A DNA stretch of 64,000 bases from Candidatus Thiodiazotropha sp. (ex Monitilora ramsayi) (GTDB lineage Bacteria > Pseudomonadota > Gammaproteobacteria > Chromatiales > Chromatiaceae), in assembly GCA_025655595.1 (NCBI GenBank), contig JAHXIO010000010.1:182114-246113 (forward strand). Reading direction: 5' to 3'. Shown here one piece after another: positions 18,616 through 27,490 of this stretch (position 1 is its first letter; each line of letters begins with the position of its first letter). The notes under the pieces were generated by a model. That model ran no database searches. It saw only the letters and a list, made by a program, of their open reading frames with translations, and was not told the DNA's origin. The position numbers and the translations under genes are program-made.

Positions 18616-18906
18616 ATGCAATCGACATTCCCCGTTTACATCATAGCGATGACCCTGTGTTTGCCGCTGGGGAATGTCTGGTGCGCAGAAGCGATTGAGG
18701 ATATGGCCGGCAACGATGTCACTGCCCCAGGACCGAAGACATCGAATATGGAGAGCTGGCAGGAGGATGAGCGTAAGGACGCCTGGACCTGGTTTGGTAT
18801 GGGATACGAGTCCAGACGCGCGTCCTCCACTCCTCAGGGATCGCCTGCGGCGGGCGCTGGCGGAAAAGGTGGCCCCGGAGGACCTGGTAACGGTAAGAAA
18901 CGCTAA
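18616..18906 (+). CDS. Small exported protein with Gly-rich tail
   Basis: 96 residues, unrecognised. A signal peptide runs to about residue 24 (LPLGNVWCAEA). The mature part contains a Trp-rich acidic segment (MESWQEDERKDAWTWFGMG) and a Gly/Pro-rich C-terminus (AGGKGGPGGPGNGKKR). It is co-oriented with the preceding gene and is followed by a strong hairpin at 18935-18963. It shares the tail style of the 18196 and 20566 proteins though not clear sequence identity. Confidence 0.65.
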   Translation: MQSTFPVYIIAMTLCLPLGNVWCAEAIEDMAGNDVTAPGPKTSNMESWQEDERKDAWTWFGMGYESRRASSTPQGSPAAGAGGKGGPGGPGNGKKR

Positions 18907-18934
18907 GTGAAAATTGGTTTCACGGGTTATTATC

Positions 18935-18963
18935 AGGCGGCCCACACTCCCGTGTGGCCGCCT
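18935..18963 (+). terminator. Hairpin after the Gly-rich protein pair
   Basis: AGGCGGCC-CACAC, loop of 3-4 nt, GTGTGGCCGCCT forms a 12-bp GC-rich stem with one bulged C. A T-rich stretch occurs only about 15 bp later, so intrinsic termination is likely but not certain. Confidence 0.6.
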
Positions 18964-19086
18964 CTTCAGTCTCATATCCTTTTCGTAAAGGTGATCAGTT
19001 ACTTCAGCACCGAGAGCGAGGAAACCAGAAACAATGATAATGTCCTGACAGCTTCGTGTTTAAGGGCTCCGCTACGCTCACAACGG

Positions 19087-20349
19087 CTATGGTGTCAATC
19101 TGACTTTGAGCGTCAGAAAAAAGAGATTTCGTTCGTAATCGTAGGTCTCTCTTGCACTACCCACCAATCCAAGGTCATTGGAGTCGTTATTGATATAACT
19201 GTAACTGCCGGAGAGCATCAGCTTCGTGCTCATAAAGTACTTCAAACCGAGATTGAGTGTCTGTGTCGAGTCTTCCCTACCCACGTCCTGAAACTCGGCC
19301 AGCCCGTAATTGTAATTGAGAAAGCCAAGTACATTGGTCGACAGTTTTTGATCTATCTGCAGATCGATTCCAGTATAGAGATATCCGGACGAACCCGTCT
19401 CTGTCGTTTCGTTGAGAGAACGGTCCAAGGCGGCAGTGACTTTCGTTTTCGCTGAGGGATACCAAAGGAGATCAAAGCCATAGTTGGCTTCACTGACCCG
19501 ACTGAAACGGGGATCATCATAGTCCTGTGCGAGATAGCCGATATAGGCTTCCAATTGATGACCGCCGTCATACGCCTGGATCAAGCCGACGGCTGTCTTG
19601 TAGCCGTCTGAATCGCGCTCGAATCCATCCTTGTCTTGCGGCTCGTCATAGTGTCGTTGATTAAGCACCCCTTGAACAAAGAGTTGGCTTTTTGAAGTAA
19701 TGGCTCTGCTAAGACGCAATCCCAATCCTCTTACCGTCCTGTCCCTATCGTCGTTGAAAAGGGTACCCACGTTATCGTAGTCCAGCATTTCGTGAGTCGC
19801 ACCGATTTTCAATACCGTACGACCCAGCATACGATTCAGGCCGAACTGAAATCTCTGTGCATCGTAGGTTGTCGGCTCATCGATGCGCTGCTCAGAGCTC
19901 TCTTTGGAATCCCGGCTCTCGTGATTGCGGCTTAGCCCTGCCCCGGCAAAGACCTGACTTTCCTCACTGATATCGTACTCTGCATCCAGATCCAGCCAGA
20001 GGTCCTCATAATTCTCTGCCGAGATATCGAGATAGCGTCCGATACTCGCACCGCCGCTGAAATCTAGTGTGTGACGCTGCCATAAGGAGTCAATTCGAAC
20101 AGATGGAGAGACCACACTCACAAGGTCGGATTCCTTGGCACGTTTGGTGGCATAGATATTGTCATCGTAGTAGCCGGAGACCTCCAGCTCGGGCAGAATA
20201 CGGAAATCATCGGTATAAAATCCGGGCAGTTTCTTCTCATCCACGACATTCGTCGTCGATACACCTGCCTCAGCGGCATAGGCTGCCAACACATTCAATA
20301 TCGCCAGAATCAAAATCAGAATAAAAATTGCGAAGGGCGGTGCTCTCAT
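19087..20349 (-). CDS. Outer-membrane beta-barrel protein (putative beta-barrel porin 2 type)
   Basis: 420 residues. A hydrophobic signal (FAIFILILILAILNVLAAYA) is followed by alternating amphipathic strands. PELEVSGYYDDNIYATKR near 52-70, then repeated segments ending in aromatic residues (TQTLNLGLKYFMSTKLMLSGSYSY), and a terminal hydrophobic strand (LFFLTLKVRLTP) are typical of BBP2_2 porins found near exopolysaccharide loci. No such locus is nearby. A candidate OmpR box lies about 70-85 bp upstream of its start, in the divergent region shared with 20566. Transport role unknown. Confidence 0.75.
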   Translation of the reverse strand: MRAPPFAIFILILILAILNVLAAYAAEAGVSTTNVVDEKKLPGFYTDDFRILPELEVSGYYDDNIYATKRAKESDLVSVVSPSVRIDSLWQRHTLDFSGGASIGRYLDISAENYEDLWLDLDAEYDISEESQVFAGAGLSRNHESRDSKESSEQRIDEPTTYDAQRFQFGLNRMLGRTVLKIGATHEMLDYDNVGTLFNDDRDRTVRGLGLRLSRAITSKSQLFVQGVLNQRHYDEPQDKDGFERDSDGYKTAVGLIQAYDGGHQLEAYIGYLAQDYDDPRFSRVSEANYGFDLLWYPSAKTKVTAALDRSLNETTETGSSGYLYTGIDLQIDQKLSTNVLGFLNYNYGLAEFQDVGREDSTQTLNLGLKYFMSTKLMLSGSYSYINNDSNDLGLVGSARETYDYERNLFFLTLKVRLTP

Positions 20350-20418
20350 ATTCGAATCAATCCCTGGTCAGTACACACTTCAGATTATACGCAGCAAACA
20401 TGGCGCTAATACCGCTGC

Positions 20419-20435
20419 TGTAACATGTTGAAACA
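20419..20435. promoter_or_regulatory. Candidate OmpR box in porin/small-protein divergent region
   Basis: TGTAACA at 20419-20425 and TGAAACA at 20429-20435 repeat with the same exact 10-bp period as the pair beside ompR, in the reverse order of the two variants. The site sits between the divergent porin gene and the small exported protein gene. Confidence 0.5.
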
Positions 20436-20565
20436 GGAAGGATACAAATTGGCTACATGTGCGAAATTTATGGGAAACGACCGGCTGCTAGATTCTCTTT
20501 ACAGGTAGACAGGAGACGTAAACCTTGTCTTCTAGCCGACATTAATGACTTGTGGGAGCAGAATA

Positions 20566-20880
20566 ATGAAAAGCAGATTGTTTAAACATACCCTACTGGC
20601 CGGATTGATCTCTCTTTCCGCCTCTTCGCTTGCATTCGCGGATCATATGAGTATCTGGGGCGAGGGGTGGGCCAACATGCCCAACGAGATCCACAACCTA
20701 CGGATTGAATACAAAGACGACAATGAGACGTTTCTATCAGAGATACAGTACGGCGCAGGCGCAGTTACCGGCGGCGGCTCCAACAGCGACAATACTGAAC
20801 CGGGCAGCGGCGTATCTGGTACGATGAACCAGGGTACCATGCCTGTTCAAATAGGTGGTCGTGCTCGGGGTCGCATGTAG
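20566..20880 (+). CDS. Small exported protein, Gly/Ser-rich, unknown
   Basis: 104 residues from the Met at 20566 (MKSRLFKHTLLAGLISLSAS), which begins a clean signal peptide ending at SLAFA. The mature protein has a WGEGWANMPNEIHNLRIEYKDDNETF segment rich in aromatics and acids, then a Gly/Ser/Asn tail ending GGRARGRM. No family recognised. It is divergent from the porin gene with the candidate OmpR box between them, and may encode an envelope partner of the porin (inference). Confidence 0.6.
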   Translation: MKSRLFKHTLLAGLISLSASSLAFADHMSIWGEGWANMPNEIHNLRIEYKDDNETFLSEIQYGAGAVTGGGSNSDNTEPGSGVSGTMNQGTMPVQIGGRARGRM

Positions 20881-21477
20881 CTCACTGATCCTGGTTTGGG
20901 CAGAGATCAGATAACAAAGCCCTCACTATCTCCTCATCTGACTTGGCTGTTGCATTGGCAGCCAAGTTACATCGCTAACATCTCAAACCGCTAAATGTGT
21001 CCCTGACAGTTACAACATAAGCTAGATGCCGGAAACATCATCATGCGATTCAGCACATGCACACATTAAGAGCGGTACGAGCAAGCTTTCTCAAAAAATC
21101 GTCCTGACTTGCTACATATATATACCGCCCCTCTCTCCCCTCTTCTTTTGAAAAAAGCCGGTTTTCCGTATACCGATCACAATCCAAATCATATTGATTT
21201 TTTATGAGCGTATAAACTATTGATGTGGAGCCACTTTTTCTGATAGGGCGGCATGGTTGAATTCATCCAGTATAAGTCTAGAGTTATCAATATAATGGGC
21301 CTGCGAGAGTCCATCGTAAGGGCGTGTTACTGAATAGCTGATGACCCAGTATTTAAACGAGTATTTCAGTAATTTAATACTTTCTATTGATTCCATTCCA
21401 TAGATCAATACTAAGGCCAACATTACACTGATTAAGGTTTCAGATTGGTTACTGGCGAATGAAATTCGGGTTACGGA
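20881..21477. other. 597-bp intergenic region before rnfB
   Basis: AT-rich spacer. An 8-bp perfect hairpin CTTGGCTG/CAGCCAAG lies at 20942-20966 and could terminate the preceding gene. A TATATATA stretch lies near 21116. A 68-codon minus-strand frame at 21217-21423 has no recognisable features. I looked for an FNR box (TTGAT-N4-ATCAA) and found none. The promoter of the rnf-PFOR operon must lie here. Confidence 0.5.
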
Positions 21478-22356
21478 ATGGATATTGAGATTGTTCTAAA
21501 CGTTTCAAGCGCCATCCTTTTTATGGGTGTGCTAGGCCTGCTGCTCTCTTCCCTCTTGGCGTTTGCCAACAAAAAGCTATGGGTATTTGAAGATCCCCGC
21601 ATCGACGAGGTCGAAAGCCTGCTCCCGGCCACCAATTGCGGCGCTTGCGGCAGTGCCGGCTGCAGACCTTTTGCTGAGGCCCTCATTGAAGGCAAGGTCG
21701 CTCCCGCCCTGTGCACAGTCAGCAGCGCGGATAATATCACTGAAATCGCCGATTATCTCGGTGTGGACAGCGGCGACGTAGTCAAGCGTGTCGCCCGCCT
21801 GGCCTGCGCCGGCGGCAGCCATGTGGCCCGTATGCGTGCCCACTATGACGGCTTGGCCTCCTGCCGCGCGGCGGCCGTCGTATCCGGCGGCCCCAAAGGC
21901 TGCACCTGGGGCTGTCTCGGCCTGGCCGACTGTGCCGAGGTCTGTGAATTCGACGCCATCACCATGGACAAACACGGACTGCCCGTTGTGGAATCCGCAA
22001 AATGCACGGCATGCGAAGACTGCGTGGAGGTCTGTCCAAAGGGGCTCTTCTCCATACAGCCGGTTGATCACCGCCTCTGGGTAGCCTGTAAGAACCTGGA
22101 ACACGGTGACACCGCGGAGAATGACTGCGAAGTGGCCTGCACCGCCTGCGAGCGCTGCGCAAAGGACTCACCGGAAGGCCTGATCACCATCGATGACAAC
22201 CTGGCTGTCATCGATTACAGCAAGAACGGACTCGCCTCACGGGTCGCCACGGAACGTTGCCCGACCGGGGCCATCGTCTGGTTGGATGATGACAGGGGCG
22301 TCATCAAAGGTACGCAGGCGAAGCGTATTATTCGCAAAGAGGCGCTTCCCATCTGA
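21478..22356 (+). CDS. rnfB: Rnf complex subunit B (extended multi-ferredoxin form)
   Basis: 292 residues, longer than the about 190 of E. coli RsxB. An N-terminal membrane anchor (2-28) is followed by the RnfB cluster motif LPATNCGACGSAGC near 49-62. Further cysteine groups follow: KGCTWGCLGLADCAEVCEFDAI near 140-161, CTACEDCVEVCP near 175-186 and CTACERCAKDSPEG near 220-233. In the last group the fourth Cys is replaced by Ser, so that cluster may be absent or three-Cys. RnfB passes electrons between soluble ferredoxin and RnfC. It is the first gene of the cluster, with the PFOR gene placed between it and rnfC. Confidence 0.93.
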   Translation: MDIEIVLNVSSAILFMGVLGLLLSSLLAFANKKLWVFEDPRIDEVESLLPATNCGACGSAGCRPFAEALIEGKVAPALCTVSSADNITEIADYLGVDSGDVVKRVARLACAGGSHVARMRAHYDGLASCRAAAVVSGGPKGCTWGCLGLADCAEVCEFDAITMDKHGLPVVESAKCTACEDCVEVCPKGLFSIQPVDHRLWVACKNLEHGDTAENDCEVACTACERCAKDSPEGLITIDDNLAVIDYSKNGLASRVATERCPTGAIVWLDDDRGVIKGTQAKRIIRKEALPI

Positions 22357-22458
22357 GCGCGAAATTACTGGCAGATCGGTATTGGGTTCTCGGTATCGCT
22401 TCATCACCTGCAAGCTCAATGCACTATTAAATGACTACTACATAAAGAGAAGTAATCT

Positions 22459-25400
22459 ATGTTCGGCAAGAAAGACGAAAAGACCTTCAAGTACCCCGGT
22501 ATTCGTATGGCGATGGACGGCAACGGCGCCGTCATCATGTGCGAGCGGGAGGCTTCGGACGCGGCGGGTGCCTACCCGATCACCCCATCCACCCAGATGG
22601 GTGAATACTGGGCCGAAGAGACCGCCAAGGGCCACGTCAATATTTCCGACCGCTCACTGATCTTCATCGAGCCCGAGTCGGAACACGCCGCAGCGGCGGT
22701 AACCGCCGGCATGTCCATGACCGGTCTGCGAGCCACCAACTTCTCCTCCGCCCAGGGCATCGCCTTCATGCACGAGTCGCTCTACGCCGCCGTCGGCAAG
22801 CGCCTCCCCTATGTGCTGAACATCGGCTGCCGGGCGATCACAAAGGCATCGCTCAACGTCCATTGCGGCCACGACGATTTCCACTGTATCGACGACACCG
22901 GTTTCTTCCAGGTCTTCGCCAACAATGCCCAGGGCGCCGCCGACCTCAACCTGATCGGCCGCAAGATCGCCGAACTCTCGCTGACACCGGCCGCGGTGGC
23001 ACAGGACGGCTTCCTGACCACCCACCTGATCGAACCCCTGCAGGTACCCGAGCGGGAACTGATCAGCGAATTCCTCGGCCGTCCCGATGACGAAATCGAG
23101 TGCCCGACACCATCACAGAAACTGCTGTACGGCGAGACCCGCCGCCGCGTACCCGCCATCTGGGACGTGGACAACCCCATGCTCTCCGGCTCGGTGCAGA
23201 ACCAGGACGCCTACATGCAGACCACTGCCGCCCAGCGTCCCTACTTCTTCCAGCATATCCCTGAAATCACCGACCAGGTGATGGACGAGTACTACGAGCT
23301 GACCGGACGCCGCTACAGCCGTATCGGCGACTACAAAGTGGATAAGGCCGACTACCTGATCGTCGGTATGGGTTCCATGATCGTCCAGGCCCACGGCGTG
23401 GCCGACTACCTGGAGAAGACCCGCAAGCTCAAGGTAGGCGTGGTCGATATCACCATGTTTCGCCCCTTCCCCGGCGATCTGCTGGGCAAGCTGCTGAAGG
23501 GCAAAAAAGGGGTCTGTGTACTGGAACGTACAGACCAGCCCCTGGCCGAGGACCTGCCGCTGATGCGCGAGGTGCGCTCCTCCATCTCCAAATGTATCGA
23601 AAACGGCCAGGCTGCCGCGGCGAAACAGGCGCTGCCCTACCCCACCTATGACAGCTACACAGGCTTCCACGATGCGCCATGCCTCTTCTCCGGCGCCTAC
23701 GGCCTGGGCTCCCGCGACCTGCAGCCCGAAGCGCTGATCGGTGCATTCGAGAACATGTTGCCGGAAGGTGAACAGCGTAAATTCTTCTACCTGGGTATCG
23801 ACTTCGTCCGCGAAGCGGCCAATCCCAAGCAGGAGATCCATATCCAGAAAGTACTGGAGGCCTATCCCGATATCGGCGAAATGGCGGTACACGGTTCCGA
23901 GAACCCCAACCTGATGCCGGACGGCTCGATCACCGTGCGTATGCACTCGGTGGGCGGCTGGGGTGCCATCACCACCGGTAAGAACCTGGTCATGACCCTC
24001 TACGATCTGCTGGGTTACGAGATCAAGGCCAACCCCAAATACGGATCCGAGAAAAAAGGTCAGCCCACCACCTACTACCTGGCGGCGGCACCGACCCCGA
24101 TCCCGCTCAACTGCGAATACCACTATGTGGACGTGGTGTTGAGCCCCGATCCCAACGTCTTCGGCCACTCCAACCCCCTGGCGGGCCTGAAGAAGGGCGG
24201 CACCCTGATTATCCAGTCCAACCTCACCAGCGCCGACGAAGTCTGGGAGAGCTTCCCGCGCTGGATGCAGCAGCAGATCGTCGACAACGAGATTCACGTT
24301 TTCTACGTGGACGGTTTCAAAATCGCCCGCGAAGAGGCCAGTAACGCCGACCTCCAGCTGCGTATGCAGGGCAACGCGTTCCAGGGCGCCTTCTTTGCCG
24401 GCTCACCGCTGATGGAAATGGCCGGCCTGGATGAGAAGAAACTCTTCTCCTCCATCGAAGACCAGCTGGAAAGCAAGTTCGGCAGCAAAGGCCGCCGCGT
24501 GGTGGAAGACAACCTGCGGGTGGTCCGCCGCGGATTCGACGAAATCCATGAGATCACCAACAAGGTCGTTGGCAGCCAAGCACAACTGCCTGTGAAGAAG
24601 GAGCCTGGACTGCCCGTCATGCTCAAGCAGCTGCCCCAGGCAGACGGCGGCATCTCCGACGTTCACCGTTTCTGGGAGCAGACCGGCAGCTTCTACGCCA
24701 CCGGCAAGGGCAACGACAACCTGGCCGACCCCTACCAGGCCCTCTCCCTGATGCCCGCTTCCACCGGTGTCTTCCGCGACATGACCCAGATCCGTTTCGA
24801 CTACCCGAAATGGGTGGCGGAGAACTGTACCGCCTGCGGCGACTGCTACAGTATCTGTCCCGACAGCGCCATCCCCGGTCTGGTCAACAAGATCAGCGAC
24901 GTTTTCAACACCGCCATCAACCGCATCGAGACCGGCGGCCGTCCGACCCAGTATCTGCGCCGCGAGAGCCGCAACGTGGAGAAGCGCCTGCGCGAACTCC
25001 TCGGTGAAGCAGGCGAACTGGCCCAGGTCCGCACTCTGCTCGATCAGGCTGTACTGGAAACAATCGCCGCCGCCGAGGTGGACGACGAGGCACGCCCGGC
25101 GCTGGAGGAGGAGTTCGGTCTCTTCCTGCAGGCGATGGTCGAGTTCGAGTTCTCCATCACCAAGCCCTACTGGAACAACCTGGAGAAGAAGAGCAAAGGC
25201 AGCGGCGGTCTCTTCTCCATCACCGTCAACCCCTACACCTGTAAAGGCTGTATGGAGTGTGTCACGATCTGTGAGGACGACGCCCTGGTCGCCACCCATC
25301 AGGACGAGGCCGCCATCGAGCGCATGCGCAGCGACTGGTCCTTCTGGCTCGACCTGCCGACCACCGACAGCTCGTTCAACCGTATCGACGATCTGGACGA

Positions 25401-27396
25401 GAAAATCGGCGCCCTCCACACCCTGCTGCTGGACAAGAATAACTACAACTCCCTGTCCTGCGGCGACGGCGCCTGCCTGGGTTGTGGCGAGAAGACCATC
25501 ATCCATCTCTTCACCGGTACCGTGACCGCGCTGATGCAGCCCCGCGTGAAGCAGCAGGTCGATAAGATTGGCAAGTTGATCGAGCAACTGGAGCAGCACG
25601 TACGGCTCAAGCTCGCTGCCGGCGTCGATCTGAGCAGCGCCAGCGCCATCAATCAGGCCGCCGACACCGAAGGCGATCTGACCCTCTCCAATCTCAGTGA
25701 GAATCTCGACGCGGATCACGAGAAGACCGTGATCGACAGGGAATGGCTGCAGTGGGCTACCCAGTTGCTGGAGCAGCTGCGCGATTTGAAATGGCGTTAT
25801 CAGGAAGGCATTACCAACAACGGCCGTGCCGAGATGGGCATCGTCAACGCCACCGGCTGTACCTCGGTCTGGGGCTCCACCTTCCCCTTCAACCCCTACC
25901 CCTTCCCCTGGGCCAGTCATCTGTTCCAGGACAGTCCCTCGGTCGCCATGGGCCTGTTCGAAGGCCATATGCGCAAGATGGCCGACGGCTTTGCCGCCAT
26001 CCGCAAGGCAGAACTTGAGCTGGCGGGCAAGTACAACATGGTCGAGGACGACAAGTTCTTCGAGCAGTTCAGCTGGAAGCAGTTCACCGATGACGAATGG
26101 CTGCTCTGCCCGCCGGTTGTCTCCGTGGGTGGTGACGGCGCCATGTACGACATCGGTTTCCAGAACCTCTCACGTGCCCTCGCCTCCGGTATGCCGATCA
26201 AGGTGCTCGTGGTCGACACCCAGGTCTACTCCAACACCGGCGGTCAGGCCTGTACTTCAGGCTACATCGGCCAGGTCGCGGACATGAGCCCCTACGGCAA
26301 GGCCTGGAAGGGTAAAGAGGAGATCCGCAAGGAGGTCTCCCTGATCGGTATCGCTCACCGCACCACCTATGTGCTGCAGAGCGCCATCAGCAATACCACC
26401 CATCTGATCGAGGGCTATATCGACGGTCTTAACAGCCGCCGGCCCGCGCTCTTCAATATCTACGCTGTCTGCCCGCCGGAACACGGCGTGGGCGATGACG
26501 TGGCCTTCGAACAGTCGAAACTGGCTGTGGAGGGACGCGCCTATCCGCTGATGAAATACGATCCTGACGCGGGCGAAACCATCGAGGAGTGCATCGACCT
26601 GGAAGGGAACCCGGCGATGGAGGACGATTGGCCTGTCTACAGCATCAGCTACCAGGATGAAAAAGGCGAAGAGTGTAAGCTGGAAACACCGATGACCTTC
26701 GCCGACTTCGCCATCACCGAGGGCCGCTTCCGCAAGCAGTTCCGCATGGCACCACCGGAGACCTGGAACGACGATATGGTGCCGATGCACGAATTCCTCG
26801 ATATGGATGAGGATGACCGCGAAGGCAAGTTCCCCTACGTCTGGGCTGTGGACGGCAAGAACCGTCTGATGCGGGTCATCTGCGCCGAAGAGATCGCCCG
26901 CTCCTGCGACGAGCGCCGCCAGTTCTGGCGCCAGCTCAAGGGTATCGCCGGTGAGCTTAATAAGGTCGACGTGAACGCACTGGTGGATCAGGCCAAGGTC
27001 GATATGGCCAACCGCCTCAGCTCCACCCTGCTCTCCATGGCAGCCAGCGGCAATGCGGATGCATTGGCCGGCAGTATCTCCGCCAACGGCGGCGGTAACG
27101 GCGCTGCTGCCGGTGGGGTAGCAGGTGGCGGTGCCGAGATGGGGGACTATGAACCGGTCTGGATCGAGACACCCGAATGCACCGCCTGCGACGAGTGCGT
27201 CGATATCAACCCGAAGATCTTTGCCTACAACGATGAGAAGAAAGCCGAAATCGTCGATCCGAAGGCAGGCAACTTCAAGGATATCGTCAAGGCGGCGGAA
27301 AAATGCACTGCTGCCTGCATCCACCCCGGCACACCCTGGAATGCGTCGGAAAAGGACCTGGACAAACTCGTAAAGCGTGCAGCGAAATACCAGTAG
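22459..27396 (+). CDS. Fused pyruvate:ferredoxin oxidoreductase with extra C-terminal ferredoxin domain
   Basis: 1645 residues, about 450 longer than common NifJ-type PFOR (about 1170-1200). Order: pyrimidine-binding domain with YPITPSTQMGEYW near 39-51; transketolase C-like domain around 280-440; gamma domain with VGGWGAITTGK near 496; ferredoxin clusters CTACGDCYSICP near 791 and CKGCMECVTIC near 929, separated by a helical insert of about 115 residues; TPP domain with CGDGACLGCGEK near 1000 and GDGAMYDIGFQN near 1224; and a terminal single-cluster ferredoxin (ECTACDEC ... CTAAC) near 1572. It interconverts pyruvate + CoA with acetyl-CoA + CO2 using ferredoxin. Its place inside the rnf operon suggests direct electron exchange with Rnf. 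Confidence 0.88.
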   Translation: MFGKKDEKTFKYPGIRMAMDGNGAVIMCEREASDAAGAYPITPSTQMGEYWAEETAKGHVNISDRSLIFIEPESEHAAAAVTAGMSMTGLRATNFSSAQGIAFMHESLYAAVGKRLPYVLNIGCRAITKASLNVHCGHDDFHCIDDTGFFQVFANNAQGAADLNLIGRKIAELSLTPAAVAQDGFLTTHLIEPLQVPERELISEFLGRPDDEIECPTPSQKLLYGETRRRVPAIWDVDNPMLSGSVQNQDAYMQTTAAQRPYFFQHIPEITDQVMDEYYELTGRRYSRIGDYKVDKADYLIVGMGSMIVQAHGVADYLEKTRKLKVGVVDITMFRPFPGDLLGKLLKGKKGVCVLERTDQPLAEDLPLMREVRSSISKCIENGQAAAAKQALPYPTYDSYTGFHDAPCLFSGAYGLGSRDLQPEALIGAFENMLPEGEQRKFFYLGIDFVREAANPKQEIHIQKVLEAYPDIGEMAVHGSENPNLMPDGSITVRMHSVGGWGAITTGKNLVMTLYDLLGYEIKANPKYGSEKKGQPTTYYLAAAPTPIPLNCEYHYVDVVLSPDPNVFGHSNPLAGLKKGGTLIIQSNLTSADEVWESFPRWMQQQIVDNEIHVFYVDGFKIAREEASNADLQLRMQGNAFQGAFFAGSPLMEMAGLDEKKLFSSIEDQLESKFGSKGRRVVEDNLRVVRRGFDEIHEITNKVVGSQAQLPVKKEPGLPVMLKQLPQADGGISDVHRFWEQTGSFYATGKGNDNLADPYQALSLMPASTGVFRDMTQIRFDYPKWVAENCTACGDCYSICPDSAIPGLVNKISDVFNTAINRIETGGRPTQYLRRESRNVEKRLRELLGEAGELAQVRTLLDQAVLETIAAAEVDDEARPALEEEFGLFLQAMVEFEFSITKPYWNNLEKKSKGSGGLFSITVNPYTCKGCMECVTICEDDALVATHQDEAAIERMRSDWSFWLDLPTTDSSFNRIDDLDEKIGALHTLLLDKNNYNSLSCGDGACLGCGEKTIIHLFTGTVTALMQPRVKQQVDKIGKLIEQLEQHVRLKLAAGVDLSSASAINQAADTEGDLTLSNLSENLDADHEKTVIDREWLQWATQLLEQLRDLKWRYQEGITNNGRAEMGIVNATGCTSVWGSTFPFNPYPFPWASHLFQDSPSVAMGLFEGHMRKMADGFAAIRKAELELAGKYNMVEDDKFFEQFSWKQFTDDEWLLCPPVVSVGGDGAMYDIGFQNLSRALASGMPIKVLVVDTQVYSNTGGQACTSGYIGQVADMSPYGKAWKGKEEIRKEVSLIGIAHRTTYVLQSAISNTTHLIEGYIDGLNSRRPALFNIYAVCPPEHGVGDDVAFEQSKLAVEGRAYPLMKYDPDAGETIEECIDLEGNPAMEDDWPVYSISYQDEKGEECKLETPMTFADFAITEGRFRKQFRMAPPETWNDDMVPMHEFLDMDEDDREGKFPYVWAVDGKNRLMRVICAEEIARSCDERRQFWRQLKGIAGELNKVDVNALVDQAKVDMANRLSSTLLSMAASGNADALAGSISANGGGNGAAAGGVAGGGAEMGDYEPVWIETPECTACDECVDINPKIFAYNDEKKAEIVDPKAGNFKDIVKAAEKCTAACIHPGTPWNASEKDLDKLVKRAAKYQ

Positions 27397-27490
27397 ATCG
27401 ATGGCATACTCGTTGATGACTGGCATCATGCACCTCTTCCTCGACAGGCGGACCCAAGGGTCCTCCGCCTGCTGACCGGCAAGGAAATTT

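Noticed and set aside
21217..21423. 68-codon minus-strand ORF upstream of rnfB
   Set aside because: AT-rich spacer, no Shine-Dalgarno, no recognisable protein features; possibly a remnant, but not supportable as a gene.
20881..21477. FNR box upstream of rnfB
   Set aside because: Half-matches such as TTGAT near 21200 and 21224 lack the second half ATCAA at the right distance.
24403..25968. 521-codon minus-strand ORF inside the PFOR gene, rich in Gly, Val and Asp
   Set aside because: Mirror-frame artefact of a GC-rich, strongly biased coding strand; the plus-strand PFOR motifs are unambiguous. The same holds for 23113-24297 and 26257-27540.
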